Made by a program: the position numbers and the translations under genes. Under the pieces are notes generated by a model, which was given only the letters and a program-made list of their open reading frames with translations, made no database searches and had not been told where the DNA came from. This document shows positions 1 to 6,530 of a stretch of 13,562 nucleotides of DNA, piece after piece; the first letter of the stretch is position 1, and every line of letters starts with the position of its first letter. The stretch comes from F23-B02 sp963620985 (lineage in GTDB: Bacteria > Bacillota > Clostridia > Oscillospirales > Oscillospiraceae): NCBI GenBank assembly GCA_963620985.1, contig CAVFCI010000053.1:1-13562 (forward strand). The letters are read 5' to 3'.

Positions 1-54
1 TATGTCGTATTTCTGCCGCTTCTCAATAAGGAGACGAAAAAATGGATTCAATGA
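1..54 (+). CDS. C-terminal end of an unidentified upstream gene (partial)
   Basis: Reading from base 1 in frame 1 gives 17 codons (YVVFLPLLNKETKKWIQ) ending at TGA 52-54. The hydrophobic run VVFLPLL followed by a lysine-containing tail would suit the cytosolic end of a membrane protein, but 17 residues are too few for any family call. The next gene's ribosome site (AAGGAG, 28-33) and its ATG at 42 lie inside this frame, so the two genes would overlap by 13 nt. That is typical of translational coupling in an operon. The frame is chosen because frame 3 stops almost at once and frame 2 runs through the next gene out of frame with an arginine-rich, low-complexity product. Whether this frame is really coding upstream cannot be seen here. 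Confidence 0.5.
   Translation, partial: YVVFLPLLNKETKKWIQ
28..33 (+). promoter_or_regulatory. Ribosome binding site of the PrsW-like gene
   Basis: AAGGAG lies 8 nt before the ATG at 42. It sits inside the end of the upstream reading frame and fixes the start of the protease-like gene in preference to the internal ATG at 51. Confidence 0.75.
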
Positions 55-722
55 GCTACATTTTGTTTATCTGCATCGCCGTTCCGCTCGGCATGATGCT
101 GATACCGATAGAGAAGCAGTCGCGGAAGATAGTCGTGGCGCTGCTGATGGGCATGTTCCTGTGCCTGTTTGTCAGCGAGGTAAACGGCCTGCTGCTGCGC
201 GTGACGAAGAGCACGATGCTGTATCTCACGACGAACGTCACGCCTATCACCGAGGAGCTTGTCAAGGTGCTGCCGGTCATCTACTACGCCTACATTTTCT
301 CCGATGACGAAAAATCCGTCACTACTGTGGCGTTTGCAACAGGCGTAGGCTTTGCAATGCTGGAGAATATCATCATACTCATGCAGCACCTCGCGTCGGC
401 AAACTTCATCTTTGCCATGATACGCGGCTTCAGCACGGGTCTTATGCACAGCATCACGACGATGCTGGTGGCAAACTTCGTACCTTATATACATAAGAAG
501 AAAAAGCTCTTCCTGTGCGGAGTGCTGTGCAGCTTCAATCTGGCCGTCGTGTTCCACTCGGTGTTCAATCTGCTCGTCGAGGCGGAGTCTGCCGTTGCAA
601 ATTACATCGGCTATTTCCTGCCGGTTTCGATATACATGGTCATAAATGTTTTCGTACTGAAAAAGTTCGTGAAGAAAAACAAAGCAAACGACTCAAATCA
701 GGGTGGTGAGGGAATTGCCTAA
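42..722 (+). CDS. PrsW-family (M82-like) intramembrane metalloprotease
   Basis: This 226-residue multi-pass membrane protein has the pattern of PrsW-family proteases, which cleave membrane-bound substrates such as the anti-sigma factor RsiW of Bacillus. Visible motifs are PITEELVKVLP, with the Glu pair at 71-72 and Lys 75 (the EExxK motif); GFAMLEN, with Glu108-Asn109; His136 in a hydrophobic helix; and FHSVFN, with His172 and Asn176 (HxxxN/D). These are the conserved acidic and histidine positions thought to bind the catalytic metal. About six or seven hydrophobic segments fill the protein, and the C-terminus is a basic, presumably cytosolic tail (VLKKFVKKNK). Length matches the family. The start is set by AAGGAG at 28-33. 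The next gene begins 1 nt after the stop, so this gene is co-translated with a run of surface proteins, several carrying single membrane anchors that could be substrates. No RsiW-like anti-sigma factor or sigma factor gene is in the window, so the usual partner is absent locally. Family assignment is fairly secure; substrate is unknown. Confidence 0.82.
   Translation: MDSMSYILFICIAVPLGMMLIPIEKQSRKIVVALLMGMFLCLFVSEVNGLLLRVTKSTMLYLTTNVTPITEELVKVLPVIYYAYIFSDDEKSVTTVAFATGVGFAMLENIIILMQHLASANFIFAMIRGFSTGLMHSITTMLVANFVPYIHKKKKLFLCGVLCSFNLAVVFHSVFNLLVEAESAVANYIGYFLPVSIYMVINVFVLKKFVKKNKANDSNQGGEGIA
705..712 (+). promoter_or_regulatory. Ribosome binding site that selects ATG 724
   Basis: GGTGAGGG lies 11 nt before ATG 724. 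The in-frame GTG codons at 703 and 706 fall in or beside this site, and starting there would put MVRELPK before an otherwise normal MKKL signal peptide, so ATG 724 is the better start. Confidence 0.65.
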
Positions 723-723
723 A

Positions 724-2019
724 ATGAAAAAACTGTTCACACATATCGCCGGAGCGCTGAGCGTGCTGCTGCTCGTGCTCACGGCGGCGGGAAGCCTGCC
801 GGTATCCGCTGCCGCCGCGACGAGCTATATCTCCGAGCTCACCGTTGCGGTCGGTGCGGAGGGTAGGACGAGCCTTGAAAGCCGCGGCTACTCCGTCCTG
901 TTTCAGGGACTGAACCTTTCCGGAAGTGACGAAAGCAGCGTGTATCTGGGCTACAAAAAGGGCTCGAGCGCGATCACCGGTCTCGTCGTCTCGACGCAGC
1001 GCAGCCAGACGCTGAGCTATGACGGCGCAAGCTACAGTCTCGTTTCGGACTACAGCCTGAACTACGGCACCGGCGGCACGGCGCTATACCTTTATTATAC
1101 ACGCGACGGTGCAGCGGGGGAGAAGATCACGTCTCTCGACACGGCCTCCGGCTTCTCGAGCACCGACGAGGTGCTGTCGCTGCGAAACGACGGTTCCGCG
1201 CCCGTTCGCATGAGCGACGGAACGCTCGCAAACCTCGACAGCGGCATCTCAAACAGCGAGATATATCTTCTGATGTACCGCGCACCGAGCGTAAAGCGCT
1301 ATATATCCGACGTGTGCTATGTCAGCGGCAGCACGAAGGCTGAGGCAATAAACCGCGCCGCCTCGCTCGGCTGCGACAGCTATGTCGATAAGGATATCGG
1401 CGGCAGCAGCGAGGCAGCTTACCTTGCGTATCGCAGGACTGCCGACGCAGCCGAGGCTGTAACGGGCTTTACCTTCTCCGCAGGTACGGTGCAGCTTGAG
1501 CGCGACGGCCAGTCGGGAGCACGGCTTATTGACGTAACCGCCGGAAAATTCTTCGACGGCAGCTTTGAGCTCGGCGACTGGGCGGGCGTTTACGCCTCGT
1601 ATGACAGAGCCGTTTCAAGACATTCGAGCCTTTATAAGTCGCTTTCCGCTTCAACGCAGACATGCAGCTGCGTCCTCGCCGGAGACAGTGATATCTACGC
1701 TCTTTACGAGGGCAGCTACACCGCCGCTGCTCCCGAAGCAAGCGAGGAGCCGGAGGCAGCGGAAGAGCCCGAAGTGACCGAGGAGCCCGCAGCCGACGCG
1801 GTCGATGAGTTTTACGATATAGACAAGTCCGCAGACGAGGCCACCGATACCGAGACCGAGGCAGAGGAGGATGACAGCGGGCTGATCGCCTCGGTCATAA
1901 ACAGCGGGAACATAGTCTCTATCTCCTGCATTTCGATAATCATCATTCTGGCGATCATCGGAACGTGGATCTACATAAAAGATAGAAAAAACAAAATGGG
2001 TAAAAAGAAAGGAAATTAG
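724..2019 (+). CDS. Secreted, membrane-anchored protein with two beta-prism-like repeats
   Basis: No named family was recognised for this 431-residue protein. Residues 1-31 are a signal peptide (MKKLFTHIAGALSVLLLVLTAAG, with cleavage probably near VSA-AAA). Two copies of the operon's repeat follow: residues 35-89 (YISELTV... then SSVYLGYKKGSSAITGLVV) and 193-251 (YISDVCYVSGSTKAEAINRAASLG... then AAYLAYRRTADAAEAVTGFTF). After the first copy comes a half-unit of the form ALYLYYTRDGAAGEKITSL (residues 120-138). Residues 335-385 form an acidic, Pro/Glu-rich, low-complexity linker of the kind that spans the wall. Residues 396-418 form a membrane helix, followed by a basic tail (KDRKNKMGKKKGN). No LPXTG motif precedes the anchor, so it is probably held in the membrane rather than fixed by sortase. 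Its stop is fused to the next gene's ribosome site (TAGGAGG), supporting co-expression with the paralogue pair. Likely role is a surface ligand-binding or scaffold component of the same assembly; this is inference. Confidence 0.85.
   Translation: MKKLFTHIAGALSVLLLVLTAAGSLPVSAAAATSYISELTVAVGAEGRTSLESRGYSVLFQGLNLSGSDESSVYLGYKKGSSAITGLVVSTQRSQTLSYDGASYSLVSDYSLNYGTGGTALYLYYTRDGAAGEKITSLDTASGFSSTDEVLSLRNDGSAPVRMSDGTLANLDSGISNSEIYLLMYRAPSVKRYISDVCYVSGSTKAEAINRAASLGCDSYVDKDIGGSSEAAYLAYRRTADAAEAVTGFTFSAGTVQLERDGQSGARLIDVTAGKFFDGSFELGDWAGVYASYDRAVSRHSSLYKSLSASTQTCSCVLAGDSDIYALYEGSYTAAAPEASEEPEAAEEPEVTEEPAADAVDEFYDIDKSADEATDTETEAEEDDSGLIASVINSGNIVSISCISIIIILAIIGTWIYIKDRKNKMGKKKGN
826..990 (+). repeat. 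Beta-prism-like repeat module, copy 1 of the 431-residue protein
   Basis: Protein-level repeat starting at YISEL and ending at AITGLVV. It shares the Y-I-S-[DE], GY-x-V, N-L and VYLGYKK...AIT positions with copies in the neighbouring genes. At DNA level the copies are too diverged to look repetitive. Confidence 0.6.
1300..1476 (+). repeat. Beta-prism-like repeat module, copy 2 of the 431-residue protein
   Basis: This copy starts at YISDV and ends at AVTGFTF. It keeps the KAEAINRAASLG helix-like stretch that lines up with KTADEAKAWLTENG of the 742-residue protein downstream. This shared EA...L..xG spacing is the clearest link between the genes. Confidence 0.6.
1735..1788 (+). repeat. Three tandem acidic hexapeptide repeats in the stalk
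   Basis: Three consecutive six-residue units read EASEEP, EAAEEP and EVTEEP. They form part of the acidic linker between the repeat domains and the membrane anchor. The DNA units are 18 nt each with several third-position changes. Such stretches commonly act as extended spacers through the cell wall. Confidence 0.8.
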
Positions 2020-2031
2020 GAGGCAAAAAAC

Positions 2032-4260
2032 ATGCTGAAAAAACACTTCAAGGCTGCATTAAGCCTCGTGCTGGCGATGGTACTCACCTTCAGCACATGC
2101 GCAAACGCCCTTGCGGCGTCAAACAAGAACACCTACATCAAGGACGTTGTGCTCAGCTACGGCAAGACGGCTGACGAGGCCAAGGCCTGGCTGACGGAAA
2201 ACGGCTACGAGATACTCGACTACGACCTCAACGAGGGCGCGGACGACACCTTCTCGACGGCTCGCGCCGTGTACCTCGGCTACACGACCACCGACAACGC
2301 AGAGGAAGCCATCACCGACATGCGTCTTATGAACATGAAGGGCGGCTACAGCGTTCAGGACTACCAGATGCTGCTCGACGAGCAGAAGGCGAACATAAGA
2401 ACGTTCCTGGACGACTTCATCGTCGCCATAAACGAGTACAGAACCAACTACGCCGCCGGACAGACCCGCGCAGTCGTGGCTCACGACATGCTCAACGTCC
2501 TGTATGACGACGACACCCAGCAGTACATGGGCGACCTGCTTCTCAACAAGATAAAGGAAGAGTACACCGACGCAGAGTGGAGCGCACTGAGCGAGGAAGA
2601 GCAGGCCAAGATCGCCGACATGACCACCATCATCATGCAGGCAAACGCCGACGCGGTCACGACCATCGAGCAGACCATCGCAACGGCGACCGACACCGGC
2701 GACACGCTCTGGATAGACAGATACGACAGCGCCGGAAGCTACGACGATATGCTCGACGCGCTCATGGAGGAGAAAAACCTCACCGTGAACGAGGCCGAAA
2801 AGCAGCTTGCCGCAGAGTACGACGAGGACGCAAAGATAATAGCGGCACAGTTTGAAAACTACAAGACCTATCTCGAAAAATACACCAATTCCGACGTCTC
2901 CTTTGAAACCACCGAGGAGGAGCTGACGGCGTATCAGGAGGCACACGCAGACTTTGACATTGTAAACTGGTTTGCAGCCGGCACTCAGTACGAGCTCATC
3001 TCAAAGCTCGAAAACGACGGCGTATCCCTGTATGAGCTCGTAACGAGCGGGGACTACGACGTTAAGGGCGCGGATCGCTACATGCTCTATCCTCTCGTGT
3101 CCTGCCTGACCGAGGGACAGAGAGCCTGCCTTGACTTCCTGCCCATGTATCAGATCGTGGCGCTGGGCATAAACAACGACGCTTCCGCCAAGGAAGGCGC
3201 GGAGGACTTCCTGACCGACGAGATGAAGGAGAACCTGAAGACCTCGATCTACGAAGGGATCGACCGCAGTATCTTCAGCGGCGACGTTGCCCTTACAAAC
3301 GAGGCGCTGCGCCTTCAGGCGGCCACAGGCAAGAACGCCGTCGATACCGCGTGGGATCACATCTCCGGCGTATCCATCGCGCTTTATGCATCGTTTGCCT
3401 TATCGCTCGCGACAACGATCGGAGCATGGGTCATGAACATCAGAATGAACAACATTTATTCGATGTATAGTGATTCGCTTTTCGAAGCATCGCAATCCAT
3501 GGCCGGGGTCTACAAGCAGGTGACGGAGATCGCCGCAGGCGGAGCGACTGACGCGGAGACAGCTGTATATAACGCAGCAGTCATAAAAAGCAGCGGTGCA
3601 ATCGGCGCCGGTGCAAGTGCACAGCGCTGGGCGGAATTATTCAGGTACGCCGGCGTTGCAATGACCTGCATTTCCATCGTGCTCATCGGCCTGTCCCTCT
3701 GGAGCACCTATAACGACCTGAAGGATTACTACAACGCAGAGTTCACGCCCATCCCCATGCACATGGTCGATGAGAACGAAAACGAAAGCGGCGAGAAGGT
3801 CTATACCTATTACGATGCTGTAAAGTGCAACCGCGTCGAGGCCGGCTTTGTCACCGACGCAAACAAGCTCCTCGGCGACTACGGCGATATAAACGGCGAC
3901 GTGGGCCGCCAGTGGGTAGCGCTTTACACCACGAAGGACAAGGCGGCGGGCGACCCGATAAAGTCCGTGCCCGTCGTGCAGTATGAGAGCAGCGACATTC
4001 CAAAGGACAGCAGCAATGCTCTTTCCATGTTCGGCGAGAACTCAGCCCAGAACCTCACCAACGAGCAGCTCGGCTACACCTATGACGACGACATGGGCGG
4101 CATCTACATGTTCTACAACGTGGACGAGAACGCCTTTGCAGGCAGCGTATTCTCCGACAGCAGCTACATCCTCATAAGCGTTGCGGCGGCAGCCGTCATC
4201 GGCATCGCGGCCTTCTTCGCAGGCGCCGGAGTTCAGAAGAAAAAATTCAAGGAGGCATAA
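2032..4260 (+). CDS. Surface membrane protein, upstream member of tandem paralogue pair
   Basis: No named family recognised; 742 residues. The plan by residue: signal peptide 1-29 (cleavage near ALA-AS); repeat module 35-99 (YIKDVVLSYGKTADEA, then DYDLNEG, then VYLGYTTT..EEAITDMRL); a mainly helical, acidic ectodomain 105-445 rich in EEQAK, EAEKQL and ALRLQA type segments, with LN.LYDDDTQQYMGDLLL at 154-171; a membrane helix about 447-469; a loop 470-537; a second membrane helix about 538-557; the FTPIP motif at 571-575; a second beta-prism-like module 577-695 (INGD..RQWVALYTTKDKAAGDPI, MFGEN, IYMFY); a C-terminal membrane helix 711-734; and a KKK tail. With a cleaved signal peptide, the simplest topology puts 30-445 and 560-710 outside and 470-537 in the cytosol. 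The start follows TAGGAGG at 2017-2023. Its twin begins 3 nt after the stop. The nearly gap-free match to the twin breaks only at residues 446-534. Function is unknown; a receptor-like or pore-like surface component is plausible. Confidence 0.88.
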   Translation: MLKKHFKAALSLVLAMVLTFSTCANALAASNKNTYIKDVVLSYGKTADEAKAWLTENGYEILDYDLNEGADDTFSTARAVYLGYTTTDNAEEAITDMRLMNMKGGYSVQDYQMLLDEQKANIRTFLDDFIVAINEYRTNYAAGQTRAVVAHDMLNVLYDDDTQQYMGDLLLNKIKEEYTDAEWSALSEEEQAKIADMTTIIMQANADAVTTIEQTIATATDTGDTLWIDRYDSAGSYDDMLDALMEEKNLTVNEAEKQLAAEYDEDAKIIAAQFENYKTYLEKYTNSDVSFETTEEELTAYQEAHADFDIVNWFAAGTQYELISKLENDGVSLYELVTSGDYDVKGADRYMLYPLVSCLTEGQRACLDFLPMYQIVALGINNDASAKEGAEDFLTDEMKENLKTSIYEGIDRSIFSGDVALTNEALRLQAATGKNAVDTAWDHISGVSIALYASFALSLATTIGAWVMNIRMNNIYSMYSDSLFEASQSMAGVYKQVTEIAAGGATDAETAVYNAAVIKSSGAIGAGASAQRWAELFRYAGVAMTCISIVLIGLSLWSTYNDLKDYYNAEFTPIPMHMVDENENESGEKVYTYYDAVKCNRVEAGFVTDANKLLGDYGDINGDVGRQWVALYTTKDKAAGDPIKSVPVVQYESSDIPKDSSNALSMFGENSAQNLTNEQLGYTYDDDMGGIYMFYNVDENAFAGSVFSDSSYILISVAAAAVIGIAAFFAGAGVQKKKFKEA
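2134..2328 (+). repeat. Beta-prism-like repeat module at the N-terminus of the 742-residue protein
   Basis: One of the two best-preserved copies of the shared module, at residues 35-99, from YIKDV to AITDMRL. It contains GYEILDYDLNEG and VYLGYTTT, which match GY..V....N and IYIVGYKTTT in the 1531-residue protein and VYLGYKK in the 431-residue protein. Confidence 0.7.
3367..3633 (+). other. Divergent block between the tandem paralogues (upstream copy)
   Basis: Codons 446-534 cover the first membrane helix and the predicted cytosolic loop. Similarity to the downstream paralogue disappears here, although both flanks match closely and the block has the same length in both genes. This copy reads as a polar, Ala/Ser-rich segment (YSDSLFEASQSM, then AAGGATDAETAVYNAAV). 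Compare with 5599-5865. Confidence 0.75.
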
Positions 4261-4263
4261 GGG

Positions 4264-6498
4264 ATGCTCAAAAGATCATTGCAGACGGTCATAAGCCTTG
4301 TGCTGGCCGTGGTATTGACCTTCAGCACCTGTGCCGACGTTTTCGCGGCATCGTCCAAAAAAACGTATATAAAGGACGTTGTTTTAAGCTACGGCAAAAC
4401 AGCGTCCGAGGCCAAGGCATGGCTTACGGAAAACGGCTACGAGGTGCTTGACTACGACCTCAACGAAGACGCGGACGATACCTTCTCGACCGCCCGCGCC
4501 GTCTACCTCGGCTACACCACCACCGACGACCCCGAACAGGCCGTCACCGATATGCGCCTTATGAACATGAAGGGCGGCTACAGCGTTCAGGATTACCAGA
4601 TGCTGCTCGAGGATCAGAAGGCGAATATAAAGCTTTTCTTAAACGACTTCATCGTCGCCCTGAACGAATACAGGGCTAATTACGAGGCCGGTAGGGCTCG
4701 CGCCAAGGTCGCGCACGAGGTGCTGAACCTTCTGTACGACGACGATACCGAGCAGTACATGGGTGATCTTCTTCTCAACAAGATAAAGGAGGAGTACACC
4801 GACGATCAGTGGAGCGAACTGAGTGAGGACGAGCAGGCCAAGGTCGCCGACATGACCACCATCCTCATGCAGGCAAACTCGCAGGCTGTCCTCGCCATCG
4901 AGCAGACCATAGCCATGGCCGCCGACAGCGGTTCGGAGCCATGGACGGAGCGCTATGACGGCATCGGAAGCTACGACGATATGCTCGATGAGCTCATGGA
5001 GAGCAAAAATCTCTCCGTAAACGAGGCCGAAAAGCAGCTTGCCTCCGAGTATGACGAGGACGCAAAGGCAATAGCCTCGAAGTTCACCGCATATGCGAGC
5101 TATCTTGAAACCTACACGGGCGAGGATATAGACCTCACCGCCTCCGAGGCGGAGATCGAGGCCTATCAGGCCGCTCACGAGGATTTCGATTACGCAAGCT
5201 GGTTTGCCGCCGGTGCGCAGTATGAGCTGCTCGGTCAGCTCGTAAACGACGATGTGACCCTGCTTGAGCTCATAACCGGCGGCGAGTACGACGTGCAGGG
5301 CGCAGACCGCTACATGCTCTATCCTCTGGTAGCCTCGCTCAGCGAGGGGCAGAGAGCCTGCCTTGACTTCCTGACGATGTACTACATCGTCTCGATAGGT
5401 CTGTCCGGTGACGAGGCCGCCGAGAAGGCGATGGGCAGCATCGGCTTCCTCGACAAGCTCAGCAAGGAGAAAAACTCCGTCTACGACGGCGTTGACCGTA
5501 CGCTTTTCGGCGGCAACGTCGCCCTGACAAACGAGGCGCTGCGCCTTCAGGCATCCTCCGGCAAGAACGCGGTCGGTACCGCGTGGGATGAGATCTCAGC
5601 GACAACCTTCGTCCTGTACGGCGTTTTCGGACTTTCCGTTGTGCTCGCGGCAGCCTCGTTTGCCATAAGCTCCCATCTGAGCAAGATGCTCCCGATGATT
5701 CATATGGAGAGTGACGGCCTCATCAAAGCCGTCAACAATGCCATAGAGATAGGCGAAAATGCGTTCGATATGCAGACGATAACAAAAGCCGAGGAAACCA
5801 CAGAGCTCGTCCGCGATAAATTGGCAGCCGTAACTGAGGGGCTGGGAAGCACGAGGACATGGTCGAGAGTGCTCCAGTACGCCGGTGTCGCAATGACCTG
5901 CGTATCCGTCGTGCTCATCGGTCTGTCCCTCTGGAGCACCTATAACGACCTGAAGGATTACTACAACGCGGAGTTTACGCCGATACCCATGCATATGGTC
6001 GATGAGAGCGTGAACGACAACGACGAAAAGGTCTATACCTATTACACGGCTGTAAAGTGCAACCGCGTCGAGGCCGGAATGGTCACCGATGCAAATAGGC
6101 TTCTCGAGGACTACGGCGATATAAACGGCGACGTAGGCCGCCAGTGGGTAGCGCTGTACATCTCGCACGATAAGGCGGCAGGCGATCCCATAACGGCGGT
6201 GCCCGTCGTGAAGTACGAAAGCAGCGAGATCCCCAAGGGCAGCAGCAATGCTCTTTCCATGTTCGGCGAAAACGCCGCCCAGAACCTCACGAACAAGCAG
6301 CTCGGCTACACCTATGCCGACGGTATGGACGGCATCTACATGTTCTACAACGTGGACGAGAACGCCTTCGCAGGAAGCGTGTTCTCCCACAGCAGCCACA
6401 TACTTATAAGCGTTGCGGCGGCAGCCGTTATCGGCGTCGCAGCCTTCTTCGCCGGTGTCGGAGCAAAGAAGAAAAAGGCTCTGGACGGAGAGACCTGA
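4264..6498 (+). CDS. Surface membrane protein, downstream member of tandem paralogue pair
   Basis: This 744-residue twin of the preceding gene aligns residue for residue over essentially the whole length, with differences in length only at the last two residues. By eye the C-terminal 180 residues are about 85 percent identical and the N-terminal ectodomain somewhat less. Same plan: signal peptide 1-29; repeat module 35-99; helical ectodomain 105-445; membrane helix about 447-468; loop about 469-537; membrane helix 538-557; FTPIP 571-575; beta-prism-like module 577-695 with GDPI at 640-643; anchor helix 711-734; KKKK tail. The first helix and loop (446-534) are unrelated to the twin: here the loop is acidic and amphipathic (IEIGENAFDMQTITKAEETTE). 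The start follows AAGGAGG at 4249-4255. The pair arose by duplication and has since diverged chiefly at the predicted inner loop, suggesting different intracellular partners, perhaps a heteromer. A hairpin overlaps the stop codon. Confidence 0.88.
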   Translation: MLKRSLQTVISLVLAVVLTFSTCADVFAASSKKTYIKDVVLSYGKTASEAKAWLTENGYEVLDYDLNEDADDTFSTARAVYLGYTTTDDPEQAVTDMRLMNMKGGYSVQDYQMLLEDQKANIKLFLNDFIVALNEYRANYEAGRARAKVAHEVLNLLYDDDTEQYMGDLLLNKIKEEYTDDQWSELSEDEQAKVADMTTILMQANSQAVLAIEQTIAMAADSGSEPWTERYDGIGSYDDMLDELMESKNLSVNEAEKQLASEYDEDAKAIASKFTAYASYLETYTGEDIDLTASEAEIEAYQAAHEDFDYASWFAAGAQYELLGQLVNDDVTLLELITGGEYDVQGADRYMLYPLVASLSEGQRACLDFLTMYYIVSIGLSGDEAAEKAMGSIGFLDKLSKEKNSVYDGVDRTLFGGNVALTNEALRLQASSGKNAVGTAWDEISATTFVLYGVFGLSVVLAAASFAISSHLSKMLPMIHMESDGLIKAVNNAIEIGENAFDMQTITKAEETTELVRDKLAAVTEGLGSTRTWSRVLQYAGVAMTCVSVVLIGLSLWSTYNDLKDYYNAEFTPIPMHMVDESVNDNDEKVYTYYTAVKCNRVEAGMVTDANRLLEDYGDINGDVGRQWVALYISHDKAAGDPITAVPVVKYESSEIPKGSSNALSMFGENAAQNLTNKQLGYTYADGMDGIYMFYNVDENAFAGSVFSHSSHILISVAAAAVIGVAAFFAGVGAKKKKALDGET
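4366..4560 (+). repeat. Beta-prism-like repeat module at the N-terminus of the 744-residue protein
   Basis: Residues 35-99, from YIKDV to AVTDMRL, nearly identical to the copy in the upstream twin. Changes are conservative (ADEA to SEA, EIL to EVL, NAEEAI to DPEQAV). Confidence 0.7.
5599..5865 (+). other. Divergent block between the tandem paralogues (downstream copy)
   Basis: Codons 446-534 of the second twin are the same length as the block at 3367-3633 but without recognisable sequence similarity. The segment holds a membrane helix (VLYGVFGLSVVLAAASFA) and an acidic amphipathic loop. Similarity resumes at about RVLQYAGVAMTC. Confidence 0.75.
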
Positions 6499-6514
6499 TA
6501 CTCTCCGCAGAAGC
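6478..6514 (+). other. RNA hairpin spanning the stop of the second twin
   Basis: CGGAGAG at 6486-6492 pairs exactly with CTCTCCG at 6501-6507 around an 8-nt loop that contains the TGA stop (6496-6498). The stem can extend by CTG (6481-6483) with CAG (6508-6510) past a 2-nt bulge, and a little further with GCT and AGC. No U-tract follows immediately, so it is not a standard terminator. It ends just before the next ribosome site and may tune expression or RNA stability between genes 5 and 6. Confidence 0.5.
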
Positions 6515-6516
6515 TC

Positions 6517-6521
6517 AAGGA
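6517..6521 (+). promoter_or_regulatory. Ribosome binding site that selects ATG 6531
   Basis: AAGGA lies 9 nt before ATG 6531. The in-frame ATG at 6522 directly abuts this site and so cannot use it. ATG 6531 also gives a standard MKLKK signal peptide start. Confidence 0.7.
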
Positions 6522-6530
6522 ATGATTTTT

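Noticed and set aside
2..307. Open frame of 101 codons starting at ATG 2
   Set aside because: It overlaps the PrsW-like gene out of frame, has an Arg/His-rich composition typical of a shadow frame, and has no ribosome site of its own.
703..723. GTG start at 703 for the 431-residue protein
   Set aside because: The GTG codons overlap the likely ribosome site, and the added residues disrupt a normal signal peptide start. ATG 724 is preferred.
2089..2110. Possible lipoprotein signal around the cysteine in FSTCANA of the twins
   Set aside because: The residues before the cysteine (FST) do not fit a lipobox, and a standard ALA signal peptidase I site follows.
2119..2946. Long reverse-strand open frame (275 codons), with others at 4639-5178, 5596-6399, 10057-10788 and 11845-12459
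   Set aside because: They lie fully inside strongly supported plus-strand genes, have Val/His/Arg-biased products, and arise from GC-rich codon bias on the opposite strand. The tandem twins generate matching shadows, which is not independent evidence.
3367..3633. Diversity-generating retroelement variable region in the divergent block
   Set aside because: There is no template repeat, no adenine-focused variation and no reverse transcriptase in the window; the block also sits on the predicted inner side of the membrane.
6522..6530. ATG start at 6522 for the beta-helix protein
   Set aside because: It directly abuts the AAGGA site with no spacer; ATG 6531 has correct spacing.
6478..6530. Intrinsic terminator after the second twin
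   Set aside because: The hairpin is moderate and interrupted by bulges, and the T-run is 16 nt away beyond a ribosome site. It is reported only as a hairpin.
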